Of a DNA stretch of 64,000 nucleotides, positions 12,233-22,200 are shown one piece after another; position 1 is the stretch's first letter, and the number at the start of each line of letters is the position of its first letter. Source of the stretch: CAWGMT01 sp963823675 (GTDB taxonomy: Bacteria; Planctomycetota; Planctomycetia; Isosphaerales; Isosphaeraceae); NCBI GenBank assembly GCA_963823675.1, contig CAWGMT010000010.1, forward strand, positions 372,001 to 436,000. Reading direction: 5' to 3'. Under the pieces are notes generated by a model, which worked only from the letters and a program-made list of their open reading frames with translations, did no database searches and was not told the DNA's origin. A program made the position numbers and the translations under genes.

Positions 12233-13211
12233 CGGGGGTGGCCCCTTGAGCCTGGGAGCGGGGATGTGGCAAGACCCTTGCCAAACCCCAGCCCACGCAG
12301 AAGACGACCACCGTTCCCACCAGGCCGGCGACGGCTGTGGCCAGCTTGACATGTTGCAAGCCCGGCAGGGGCATCTGATAATCGGGCATCGGAGCCGGCA
12401 GCGGCGAAATCGGCGGAGCTTCTGTCAGAAACCCGAACTTCTCGCCAACCCACTCGAGCCCATCGGGTTGGTCCGATGCGAACGGGGCCAAGAAGACGGC
12501 AACGGCCAGCGAGATACCGAGGCCGGCGACGATGGTCTGCACCCAGGCGTTGCCCCCGGCAACGTTGCCCGCATGCTCGTCGGTCGTGTCGAGCAAGTCG
12601 GGCCGCCGCAAGAGCAAGAACCGCACGACCATCCCGGTGATGACCGCCTCGCCCAACCCGATCCCCGCATGCACGAGAGCCATCCAGCTCAGGATCCGGA
12701 AAAAGTCGTCGCGCCGGCCGGCAGCCGCGAGCTCGATCGAAAACGCGCCGGCCGCGAGCAACACCGAGAACCATGCAGCCAGCATCGCCGCGATCAAGAT
12801 GCCCTTCTGGCCCGCGACAGCCCGGCGAATCGCAGCATAGATGGCATAGCCTCCGACCGAAGCGACCAATCCCATATTGATGAAGTTGGCCCCGAGAGCG
12901 GTCACGCCGCCGTCGGCAAAGAGGAAGCACTGCACGATCAGCACCGCCGCGATCACCACGGCGCCCGCCCATGGCCCGAGCAGAACCGATGCCAGCACGC
13001 CACCCAGGAGGTGGCCCGACACCGTCGGGCCGACCGGGAAATTGACCATCTGGGCGGCAAAGACAAAGGCCGACATCGTACCCATCAGCACGGTCGTCCG
13101 CTCGCCAAGTTGACGCTCGAGCTTCCGAAGCGCCAGGAAGAGCCCAGCCGCCCCGACCAGGCTCGTAATCCCAGCGATCTTGGGATCCAGCACCATGTCC
13201 GGAATATGCAT
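12219..13211 (-). CDS. cbiM: CbiM-type Ni/Co substrate-binding permease with fused CbiN/PDGLE domain
   Basis: About 330 residues. The start at 13211 gives the N-terminus 'MHIPDMVLDP', the Met-His end whose amino group and histidine bind the metal in NikM/CbiM proteins. A GGGTGG Shine-Dalgarno lies just upstream. The core carries the family segments 'FPVGPTVSGHLLGG' and 'HAGIGLGEAVITG', and about seven membrane spans. The last 100 residues hold 'QPDGLEWV' and a final span ('LVGTVVVFCVGWGLA'), which match the separate small CbiN/PDGLE subunit, so M and N are fused. Cobalt versus nickel cannot be decided here: no cobalamin genes or nickel enzymes are adjacent. Confidence 0.9.
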   Translation of the reverse strand: MHIPDMVLDPKIAGITSLVGAAGLFLALRKLERQLGERTTVLMGTMSAFVFAAQMVNFPVGPTVSGHLLGGVLASVLLGPWAGAVVIAAVLIVQCFLFADGGVTALGANFINMGLVASVGGYAIYAAIRRAVAGQKGILIAAMLAAWFSVLLAAGAFSIELAAAGRRDDFFRILSWMALVHAGIGLGEAVITGMVVRFLLLRRPDLLDTTDEHAGNVAGGNAWVQTIVAGLGISLAVAVFLAPFASDQPDGLEWVGEKFGFLTEAPPISPLPAPMPDYQMPLPGLQHVKLATAVAGLVGTVVVFCVGWGLARVLPHPRSQAQGATPDVAS

Positions 13212-13664
13212 CGATCCACCCTCACGCGCTCGGCCCTCCTGACCTGCCTCCTGTGCCTTGCCCGACTCACCCGGAACCAACATCCTAACGGTCGTATGGC
13301 GTTTGGTCAAAAAGTTCATACGCGGCAACGCGACATTCTCTCGCGAATCAATTGCAGGGTATTCGAAGGGGCTTCTTCCGCCAAGCGCGACCGCCGAAAA
13401 AAAGGCGGCCGCGCCAACCGCAACACCGAACCGCCGCAGGCCGAGGCCGTGTCACCGGGGTTCTTCGACTCACGGTCACTTGAAATCCAGCGGCGTCTCT
13501 GGCACCTTGCAGAGAGTGAAGTTGCTCGGGAATCGAGGTGCGTCCTATCAGCAGTCATCACGCTCCGCGTGATGTTCGCCCCTTCTAAAGCGTGGCAATG
13601 ACCGGCAGCCGCGCTCGACAATCTCGAATGCCGGGCCCTGAAACCAACCAACAGGTGCAATTCC
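13212..13664. other. divergent cbiM-pdxH intergenic region with two hairpins
   Basis: About 450 bp without a credible gene. It would carry the cbiM leader (minus) and the pdxH promoter (plus). Two inverted repeats stand out. One is an 11-bp stem at 13385-13395/13404-13414 around an A-rich loop, with one G:U-type mismatch. The other is a perfect 8-bp stem, CATCACGC/GCGTGATG, at 13556-13574. I searched by eye for the conserved boxes of a cobalamin riboswitch on the minus strand and did not find them. A NikR-like or Ni/Co-responsive site is possible but not shown. Confidence 0.45.
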
Positions 13665-14318
13665 GTGTCCAAGACTCAGGCACGTCTCGATGAGCTCCGA
13701 AGTGACTACTCCGGGCAAGCGCTCCGCGAGCAGGACGTCGAGCCCGACGCGATCCGGCAGTTCGAGCGCTGGTTCGGAGAGGCCTGCCAGTGCGCGGCTG
13801 CCGAACCGCACGTGATGATGCTGGCGACAGCGACGCAGGACGGCCGCCCTTCCGCGCGGTTGGTCCTGTTGCGCGGGCTCAGCGAGCGCGGCTTCACGTT
13901 CTTCACGAATTATGAGAGCCGCAAGGCGCGCGAGCTCGCAGCGAACCCGAGCGCCGCCCTGGTTTTCTTCTGGCGCGAGGTCGAGCGCCAGGTGCGAATC
14001 GAGGGCACCGTCGAGCGCGTCAGCGACGAGGAGTCGGATCGCTACTTTCATGCTCGGCCTCCACGAGCGCGGATCAGCGCCTGGGCGTCTCCTCAGAGCG
14101 AGGTCATCGCCAGCCGCGAGGCGCTCGAGGAGTGGTGCCGCGAGTTCGAGGTCCGGTTTGGCGATGGAGCCGTGCCCCGCCCGGCCAACTGGGGCGGCTA
14201 TCGGGTCGTGCCCGAATCGATCGAGTTCTGGCAAGGCCGGCCCGACCGCCTGCACGACCGCCTTCGTTACACCCGCCGCGCCCAAGGAGGCTGGCTCATC
14301 GAACGGCTGGCGCCGTGA
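13665..14318 (+). CDS. pdxH: pyridoxamine 5'-phosphate oxidase
   Basis: FMN-dependent oxidase that converts pyridoxamine or pyridoxine 5'-phosphate to pyridoxal phosphate in the cytoplasm. The 217-residue length is normal. Family motifs appear in order: 'RLVLLRG', 'FFTNYESRKARELAANP' (FMN phosphate binding), 'RQVRIEG', 'WASPQS', 'PANWGGYRV', 'IEFWQGRPDRLHDR' (PLP contacts), and the C-terminal 'ERLAP'. The start is GTG at 13665, giving the usual N-terminus. The gene is monocistronic by position, divergent from cbiM and 60 bp before the WD40 kinase. Confidence 0.95.
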   Translation: MSKTQARLDELRSDYSGQALREQDVEPDAIRQFERWFGEACQCAAAEPHVMMLATATQDGRPSARLVLLRGLSERGFTFFTNYESRKARELAANPSAALVFFWREVERQVRIEGTVERVSDEESDRYFHARPPRARISAWASPQSEVIASREALEEWCREFEVRFGDGAVPRPANWGGYRVVPESIEFWQGRPDRLHDRLRYTRRAQGGWLIERLAP

Positions 14319-14378
14319 TGTGGCAAAGATCCGGTATTCGCCTCTGGCCGCCGCCCAAGGCAGCGTTATGAGACCCCG

Positions 14379-17300
14379 ATGAACGAGCACCCTGATCTCG
14401 ATGGTCAGCAATCAGATTCGCCGCCCGCTTCCGGCGCTGGAGCCGCAACCCCGAACTTCGTGACTCCCGCGACAATCGCGATCGAGCATGCCGCACCCTC
14501 GCCGGTCGCGGAGACGGCGAGCGTGCCGCCCTACCGCGAGCCGACGATTGAGCTGACGCCGTTGGCCCACGAATTGCCCACGGCGGCTCTTGGCGAGGCC
14601 GTCGCAGCCAAGCCCGGCGCCGCCGAGCCTTTCCGCATGCGCTATTTCGGTGATTACGAGATTATCCGCGAGATCGCCCGCGGCGGCATGGGGGTCGTAT
14701 TCCAGGCCCGGCAGATCAGTCTCAACCGCGTGGTCGCGCTGAAAATGATCCTCGCCGGCCAGCTCGCCGACGCCAAGGATGTACGCCGCTTCCAGATCGA
14801 AGCGGAGGCGGCCGCCCACCTCGACCATCCGGGGATCGTGCCGATCTACGAGGTCGGCCAGCATGCAGGCCAGCACTACTTCTCCATGGGCTTTGTCGAG
14901 GGCCAGAGCCTGTCCCAGGCAGTCGCCCGCGAGCCACTGCCTTCCCGTCAGTCGGCCGAGCTGATTGCACGCGTCTCCGATGCCATCGGCTATGCCCATG
15001 AGCGCGGGGTCATTCACCGTGACTTGAAGCCGGCCAATATCCTGCTCGACCGGGACGGAAACCCGCGAGTCACCGACTTCGGCCTGGCCAAGAAGGTCGA
15101 GAGCTCAAGCGAGCTCACCGGTGCAGGCAGGACTGTGGGAACCCCCAGCTACATGCCCCCCGAGCAAGCCCGCGGTCAACACGAGCTCGTCGGGCCGGCC
15201 GCGGATGTCTACGCGCTGGGCGCGACCCTCTACTGCCTGGTTACGGGCCGGCCGCCGTTCCAGGCGGCCACGCCGGTGCAAACCTTGTACCAGGTCACCG
15301 TCGCCGAACCCGTCGCTCCGAGGCAACTCAACCCGGCAGTGGATCGCGACCTGGAGACGATCTGCCTGAAGTGTCTGGAGAAGGACCGGGCACGGCGCTA
15401 CGCCAGCGCGGCTGCGCTGGGAGCAGACCTCCGCCGCTATCTGGCCGGCGAGCCGATCCGGGCCCGGCCGGTCACGCACTGGGAGCGCACCGTCAAATGG
15501 GCACGGCGCAGACCGGCGATCGCGGCCCTGGCCTCGGCTCTGGCGACAGTCATGGCCGGCGGTTTCATCGCCATGGCCGTGCTCACGAATCGTGCCGAGC
15601 AGAGCGCAGCCGACGCCCGCTTGAACGAAAGCATCGCGACTGAGCGAGCCGAAGCGCTCCGGCGGCAGGGGTACATCAGCCAGGTCAACCTCGCGTATCA
15701 GGAGTGCATCGGCAACAACGTCGGCCGCGCCAGGGAGCTGATCGCAAGCTGTCCGGCCGATCTGCGCGGTTGGGAATGGTCGTTCGTGAATCGGCAGTGC
15801 CATCTCGATCTGCAAACGTTCCGCGAATCGGCGCCCGCGGTCAACGACGTCAACTGGAGCCCCGACGGGCGCCTCGTCGCCTCCGGAACCGGGGCCCTCC
15901 TGCCAGACCAGGAGGGCGTGAGCGGCGAACTGATCGTCCGCGACGCCGATTCCGGCAAGGAGGTGTTCGCCCGGCGCGGGCTGCGGGGCGGCGTGCGAGC
16001 GCTGGAATTCAGCCCCGACGGCCATGGCATCGCCGTGGTCTACGCCCGCCAACTGGCCGTCTGGGACCTCGATACCGGCCAGGAGCGATTCAACAAGACA
16101 GGGCCCGGGACCTTTCCCAGCGAAAACCTGGCCTTTTCGCCCGACGGACGGAGAATCATCGCGAGCTATGGGTCATTTAACCAAGGGGGCATCGGCCTGG
16201 CCCAGATCGTCGAACGCCCGGACGGGCGCCCAGGTTGGCGAGACGATCCCCGGACACGAAAACGGCGTCTGGGGCGTGGCCTACAGCCCCGACGGACGCC
16301 AGGTCGCACTGACCAGCGCCGACCTGATCGAGGTCTGGGACCTCGCGACTCGTAAGCCCGTCCGCTCCCTCCGCGGCCACTCCGGCTTCATCTACACGGT
16401 CAACTACAGTCCCGACGGCAAGTACCTCGCCTCCGGCGGCATGGATACAACCGTCAGGCTCTGGGATCGCACGACCGGTGGCCTCGTCCGCTCATTCCTC
16501 GGGCACGAGGGCTTCGTCCGCGAGGTCGAGTTCAGCCCCGACAGCCAGCAAATCGCCTCAGCCTCGGATGATAAGACCATCAAGCTCTGGTCCGTGAATT
16601 CCGACCGGGAACGCGCCACCTTGTACGGTCACGAGAAATTCGTGCACTCCGTTTCCTTCAGCCCTGACGGCCATCGGCTTGCCTCGGGCGGCCTCGATCA
16701 AACGACCAAGATCTGGTTCGCGGCGCCCAGCCTTCAGCTTACGTTTCACGGACACAACGGCTGGGTCAAGGACGTGGCGTTCGGCCCCGACAGCCAGCGG
16801 GTCGCCACCGGATCCTACGCCTTCGCGACCGGCAACTTCCTCCAGATCTGGAACCCGGTCACGGGGGAACGAATCCAGACCTTCCCCGCGGCGACGACTC
16901 CCGTTCAATCGCTTGCGTTCAGCCCGGATGGTCAGCGAGTGGCAACCATCGGTATCGATGAAACCGTAGGAGTATGGGACGCCGGGATCGGGCGACGACT
17001 CATGAAGATCCGGGAACCCAGCACGATCGCCTCTGTCCCCGTTCGCGCCCAGAGCCGGCGCAGGACCTGGGTCAAACAGTTGCAACTGGGATATGGCGCC
17101 ATCGCCTACTCCCCGGACGGACGGCAACTAGCCATTTCCGACGGGCAAAACTCGGTCGCGATCCACGACGCCGAGACCGGGCAAGCGATCCACATCCTCG
17201 AGGGACATACGGCCAAGGTGCTGACCATCGCATTCTCACCGGACGGCCGCCAGATTGCGTCGGCCGGCGACGATCGGACCGTCAAGGTCTGGGAAGTCGG

Positions 17301-18354
17301 GTCCGGGCGCGCGGTTCACACGCTTGCCGGTCACACGGCGCCCGTTTACGGCGTGGCGTTCAGCCCTGCCGGCAAAACGCTTGCCTCGGTCGGCGGCGAC
17401 TTTCAAACCTTCGGCAAGTCCGGAGAGGCGATCCTCTGGTCCGCCGCCACGGGCCGTTTGATGCATCAGCTTCTCGGCCACTCGGCAGTCGTGAGCGGGG
17501 CGGCGTTTTCACCCGACGGCTCCCGCCTGGCCACGGCCAGCTTCGATCGCACGATCAGGCTCTGGGACACGTCCTCCGGCCAGGAGGTCTTCACGCTGAG
17601 AGGACATTTGAATGGCGTGATCTGCGTGGCGTTCAGTCCCGACGGCCAGCGAATCATCTCCGGGAGCATGGACCAGACGGCCAAGGTCTGGGACACGAGC
17701 AAAGCCACCGCTCTAGAGCTCCTGCAACGGGTCGCTGCGGATCTCGTAGCCAGCGTTTTCCAGACCCGTTTGCTCAAGACCGATGTGATCGAGCAAATCC
17801 GCCGCGACCCGAAGCTGGATGAACCCCTGCGGCAACTGGCGCTGGAGATCGCCAATCGATCCATCGAGGACCCCAATCTTTTGAACGACACGAGCTGGCT
17901 TCTGGGGCGTGACCCAGACCAGACTCGCGAAAAATATCTCCGCGCCGTGCATTACGCCGAGGTCGCGTGCAAGCTAGCCCCCGACGATCTCTCCTTCGTC
18001 GTTACGCGCGGCGCCGCCCGCTACCGCGCCGGGCGATATCGCGAGGCCCTGGCCGACCTCGATCGCCCTCCGCTCCGCGACGCTATGGCGCCCGAGGGCC
18101 AGCTTCCAGCCCGGCTGGCTTTTCTCGCCATGGCCCAGCATCAGCTCGGACAGAAAGACATGGCCCGTAGCACCCTGGCCCAGCTCCGCGACGTGATGAG
18201 GGCCCTGCCCTGGAACGCCGACGCCGAGTCGAAGGCACTGCTGGCGGAGGCCGTCGCATTGATCGGTCCGACCGCTGAAGGCGATACGATCGGCAGGACT
18301 GACTCCGGATCCGAGGGCGTGGGCCGCAGACCTGGTAAAGTCTGGGCGATGTAG
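14379..18354 (+). CDS. Ser/Thr protein kinase with WD40 beta-propeller repeats (one frameshift)
   Basis: Kinase domain from about residue 85: 'IARGGMGVVFQA', 'VALKMI', 'VIHRDLKPANILLD', 'VTDFGLAKK', 'GTPSYMPPEQ' and 'DVYALGATLYCLVTG', all canonical including the DFG. A membrane span ('ALASALATVMAGGFIAMAVL') follows near 15540. More than ten WD40 repeats come next, recognisable by recurrent 'FSPDG', 'GH' and 'VWD' or 'LWD' triplets, and then a helical TPR-like tail. The reading frame changes once near 16195 inside the propeller. This is a typical planctomycete sensor kinase, with a probably periplasmic or scaffold propeller. The ligand is unknown. Confidence 0.9.
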
Positions 18355-18507
18355 CCGACGTCCCCTTGGTGTTTCGGGAAGCCGTCGAAGGCCGACTCGA
18401 GGAGGCCGTAGTTCTTGGCCAGGAGCGGCTTGGGCGTATGGCCGATCCAGTCGGTGAAGTTGAAGGTGCCGAATTCGGAGAAGTGGCCGCTGCCGAAGAT
18501 CAGGATT
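18346..18507 (-). pseudogene. fragment of a bicupin oxalate decarboxylase-like gene
   Basis: On the minus strand about 55 codons read 'LIFGSGHFSEFGTFNFTDW' followed by 'HTPKPLLAKNYGL' and a GFP-like tail. This matches the segment of oxalate decarboxylases (OxdC/OxdD: FLLVFDDG, FS, TDWLAHTP, NFG) between the two cupin barrels. There is no start, no stop in register and no cupin metal motif, so it is a remnant. It sits directly after the stop of the kinase gene and before a pair of direct repeats, suggesting past insertion or deletion here. Confidence 0.6.
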
Positions 18508-18540
18508 GGGTTTGAACTCCTTGTTGAGGTGTGCGCGTCG

Positions 18541-18675
18541 CTCCGGCGATGGCCGGAGCGACATCCGCAGTCCCGGCGCCGACCCTCCCGCGCAACGAGT
18601 CACCGAGAATCATCGCGTGACCGCAGTGCCAAGATTACCACGCGCGACTCTCGGCGTCTCCCGCGCAACGAGTCA
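18541..18675. repeat. 18-bp direct repeats and small hairpin upstream of the BlaI gene
   Basis: The 18-mer ctcccgcgcaacgagtca occurs at 18585-18602 and again at 18658-18675. A perfect 7-bp hairpin (ctccggc/gccggag) sits at 18541-18558. The rest of 18508-18720 holds nothing recognisable as coding. Confidence 0.5.
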
Positions 18676-18725
18676 TGGAGAGTGATCGAGTCACCTTCCT
18701 CGTAGCGGGCGACGCAGCCAGGCGC

Positions 18726-18771
18726 TTGACATGGTCCCCAAGTGCCAGTATATTGGCACATGCCAACTGGC
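18726..18771 (+). promoter_or_regulatory. sigma70-type promoter overlapped by BlaI-like operator
   Basis: TTGACA at 18726-18731, a 17-bp spacer, and TATATT at 18749-18754 form a near-consensus promoter. A perfect 6-bp dyad, GTGCCA-N6-TGGCAC (18742-18759), covers the -10 box. A second, shorter dyad GCCA-AC-TGGC follows at 18762-18771 around the expected transcription start. The gene it drives encodes a BlaI-type repressor, so autorepression of the blaI-blaR pair is the natural reading. Confidence 0.75.
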
Positions 18772-18796
18772 TGACACATTGGGAGGCGGCCGGAAC

Positions 18797-19234
18797 ATGC
18801 CCGAAAAAACCCCACTGGAACTCGGCAAGCGCGAGCGACAGCTTCTCGAGACCGTGCAACGTCTCGGTGAAGGATCCGTGGCCGAAATTCGGGCCCATTT
18901 GGCCGATCCGCCCAGTTATTCGGCGGTGCGGACGATGCTGGGGCTGCTCGTCGAAAAGGGATGGCTAAAACACCGGCGCGACGGGAAGCGTTATTTGTAC
19001 CGGTCCGCCATGTCGCGCGAGCGGTCGCAACGCACCGCGCTGCGGCGATTGTTGGCAACTTTCTTCGGCGGTTCGACCGATGACGCCGTGGCTGCACTAC
19101 TGGATATCTCAGCCAGGCAATTGACCGAGCAACAATGGGATCGACTCGCGCAGTTAATTGCGACTGCGCCAAGGAGCAGCGGCGCGATTAACGCCATGGT
19201 CGTTCGAGAATTCGACGACGTGCCGGATTCGTGA
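18797..19234 (+). CDS. BlaI/MecI/CopY-family transcriptional repressor
   Basis: About 145 residues. The N-terminal winged helix-turn-helix reads 'LGKRERQLLETVQRLGEGSVAEIRAHL', then 'YSAVRTMLGLLVEKGWL', the recognition-helix segment typical of BlaI ('TVRTLLxRLxxKG'), and the wing 'KHRRDGKRYLYR'. A short dimerisation tail follows. The ATG at 18797 is chosen because it gives the standard BlaI N-terminus; the upstream in-frame start overlaps the promoter. In BlaI/BlaR systems the sensor metallopeptidase inactivates this repressor. The next gene is an M56 peptidase 52 bp downstream, consistent with one operon. Confidence 0.9.
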   Translation: MPEKTPLELGKRERQLLETVQRLGEGSVAEIRAHLADPPSYSAVRTMLGLLVEKGWLKHRRDGKRYLYRSAMSRERSQRTALRRLLATFFGGSTDDAVAALLDISARQLTEQQWDRLAQLIATAPRSSGAINAMVVREFDDVPDS

Positions 19235-19286
19235 GCAGAACAGCAAGCATCCGAGGTCCATATCAATTTCAACAGGGGTAGGAGCT

Positions 19287-22200
19287 ATGATCCAGCATTC
19301 AACGCTCGCCGCCGTCTTGGATGACCACGGATTGCAGGCCATTGGTTTGCTGATTCTGTGGGCCACCTTGCTGTTGGCGTCCGCCTGGATGATCGCCGGC
19401 CTCTTGCGCCGCGCGTCGTCGGGCGTCCGCTATTGCGTGTGGCAGTTCGCCTTGATGGGATTACTCGTGTTGCCAGCCGTGTTCGCCGTGCTACCCGGGA
19501 TCCCCCTGGGGCCTGCGCTGACGGGCACCGAGTCGATGCCGGCAAGCAGTGATGCTCGCCTGACGACAAATGCGGCGCCAAGCGCCGTCGCGCCGACTCT
19601 TGATTTGCCTGTTGGTGCTCGATCGTCCGCGGCCGACGGGCCAACTGACGCCGCGCACTCATCCATTTCCATGAAAAGTTCACTGGTGGCGGAAGAGCGC
19701 GACCAGGAGGGTTCTCTTCTCGAAAGTCCCGGTGGGCGACCGAATGACGTGCGTGAACCAATCATCGCCAGTCGAGCGGCGATAACGTGGGTCTCCTGGT
19801 CCGCCCTACTGGTTGGCACCTGGGCTTCAGGCGTCGTCATGCAACTTGCCTGGCTCATCTGGTGCGTTGGGAGGGCCGAACGGTTGGTCCGCAGAGCGGT
19901 GTCCGTTGAACGACCTCCGGATTTTCCAGATTCAAGCGGACCTCCAGCACCGGCTCTCGTTATCGCGCCAAGTGCGGCTGCTCAAGTCGGCCACGGCATG
20001 TAGTCCGGTGGCCGTCGGTGTTCGCCGCCCAAGTATCCTGTTGCCGACAAACTGCGTCGATTGGCCGACGGAAAAGATTCGAATGGTGTTGTCGCACGAG
20101 TTGGCACACATTGAGCGACGAGACGTCTTCTGGCAGTTGGTTGCTCGCACGGCGGCCGCGCTGTACTGGTTTCATCCGCTGACGTGGCTGGCCTTGCGGC
20201 GCATGCGCCAGGAACGCGAACGGGCCTGCGACGATCGGGTGCTTTTGGCAGGTGTGCCGCCGGTCGATTACGCCGCGGGACTGGCCGAATTCGCTGCGGG
20301 TTTGGCGGGTCGCCCGTTGCCATTGGTTGGAAGTCTCGGCATGGCGGAACAATTGCCGCTGGAAGATCGCGTGCGGTCGATCCTGGATGCGTCTGTGGAT
20401 CGCAATCCGGCTTCCCCAGGCGCACGCAGGTTGTTGCTGGCGGCCACTACGTGCCTCGTGTTGCTCCTGGGTGTGTTGCGGCCGTTCAGTCCGGCTCCGA
20501 TGGCGGCGGCTGATGCTCCGAAGTCAAAGGGCACACCCACGGCAACCCGCGCGCCGAAATCAGAAAGTAACGCCGCGGCGGCGCCCGCTGCGAAACCCGC
20601 TCCTCGGACCGGTGATGAAACCAACCAGCGCGAGCCAAAACAACTGCCGACAAAAGGGAGCATGCTGGTGCGCGTGCTGGGGCCTGACGGCCAACCGATC
20701 GCCGGGGCCAAGCTGTTCGCGAATGTGTCCTCATGGGATCGAAACGCGACCGAATGGGACAAGCACTGGGTGGTCAAGAATGACGATTACGTTTCGCGGC
20801 CAGACGGCACTGTTGAAATCAAGCTGCCGAAGATCGTGGAAGACCTACGACTTTGGGCCGGGAAAGATGGCTCTGTGCCGATGTTCGCCATCTGGTGGCC
20901 CAAGAACGAGCCCGCGCTCGCGGCCATTCCCGAAGAATTCACGTACCACCTGCAAAAAGGAACGATACTGGGAGGGATCGTCAAGAACGACGACGGTCAA
21001 CCGATTGAGGGCGTGAAAATCGAAGCGCGGTACGATGGGAAAGGAATTCAAACCGGCCCGAGCAGCCGTGCCGTTTTCGATGCCTGGCTCAGTTCCGGGG
21101 AGAGCGCCGTCAGGACGGACCCTGAGGGACGCTGGAAATTGGACAACGTGCCGCCGGGTGACGACGTCGATGTGCGTATCAAGCTAAGCCATCCGGACTA
21201 CATCGACGATAAACATTGGGGCCAACTTCAAAAAGAGCAACACGTGACGACAAAGGCCCTGCGGGCACAGACCGCCGTGATCGTGATGCACCGGGGAACG
21301 GGCGTTACGGGGACGGTAACCGATCCTGACGGCAAGCCGGTCAAGGACGCAGTCGTCATCTGGGGCGATCGACCCTATTGGGATGAGGGAAGCCAAGAGG
21401 TTCACACCGACCCTCACGGTGTGTATCGCTTTCCGCCGCTGCCGCCGGGGCCGATGCACGTGACCGTCGTCGCACAAGGATGGATGCCCGATCGAACCAA
21501 AATCGAGATTGCTCCCGGTCTTTCGCCGATAAACTTCGGGTTGAAGCACGGCAAAAAGCTGCGTATTCGCTTTGTCGACAAATCGGGAGCAGCCGTTGCG
21601 CGGGTAGGGGTTTCAATCAGGAATTGGCACGGCGCGGAATCACTCTACAATATCCGGCATCCGAACGTCCTCGACACCAAGATTCCCGGCACGTCGGACG
21701 CAAAGGGCATCTACGAGTGGAATTGGGCGCCGGACAGCCCGGTGGAGTTTGAATTCAGCAGGGATGGATTTGCCGAGGGAAAGGCGAGCATCACGGCCGA
21801 CGACAGCGAGCACGTTTTCACCATGCTGGCGCTTTTGCGGATCGCCGGCACGGTGGTCGATGCTGACACGGGACGACCGATTGAGAAGTTCGCCGCTGTG
21901 CCGATCATTAACTTCCGGGAAGACTTCCCGTCGGTCGAACATGACGAAGCGGTTCAGTGCGCCGCGGGAAAGTTCTTGACGGAATTCGACCGCACGGACG
22001 TGCTGCACGGACTCCAGTTCGAAGCTCCCGGCTACGCCACCGTGCGCGTCGGTCCCTATCCGATCGGAGCGACCGTGCCCTCACTCCAGGTTCGCATGCC
22101 GCGTGCGAATCGGCTTATCGGTCGTGTGCTGGACCAGAGCGGGCGTCCCGTTTCCAGAGCCCGTGTGTATGTAGGCAGCTATTCTGAGCATCTTTACCTG

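Noticed and set aside
13430..13620. Cobalamin riboswitch upstream of cbiM
   Set aside because: The conserved GCCACTG and GGTGxxAATCC boxes are not present on the minus strand. A few short matches near 13460-13510 are not enough.
13316..13672. 118-codon minus-strand frame upstream of cbiM
   Set aside because: It overlaps the pdxH start, has no ribosome-binding site and no recognisable motif.
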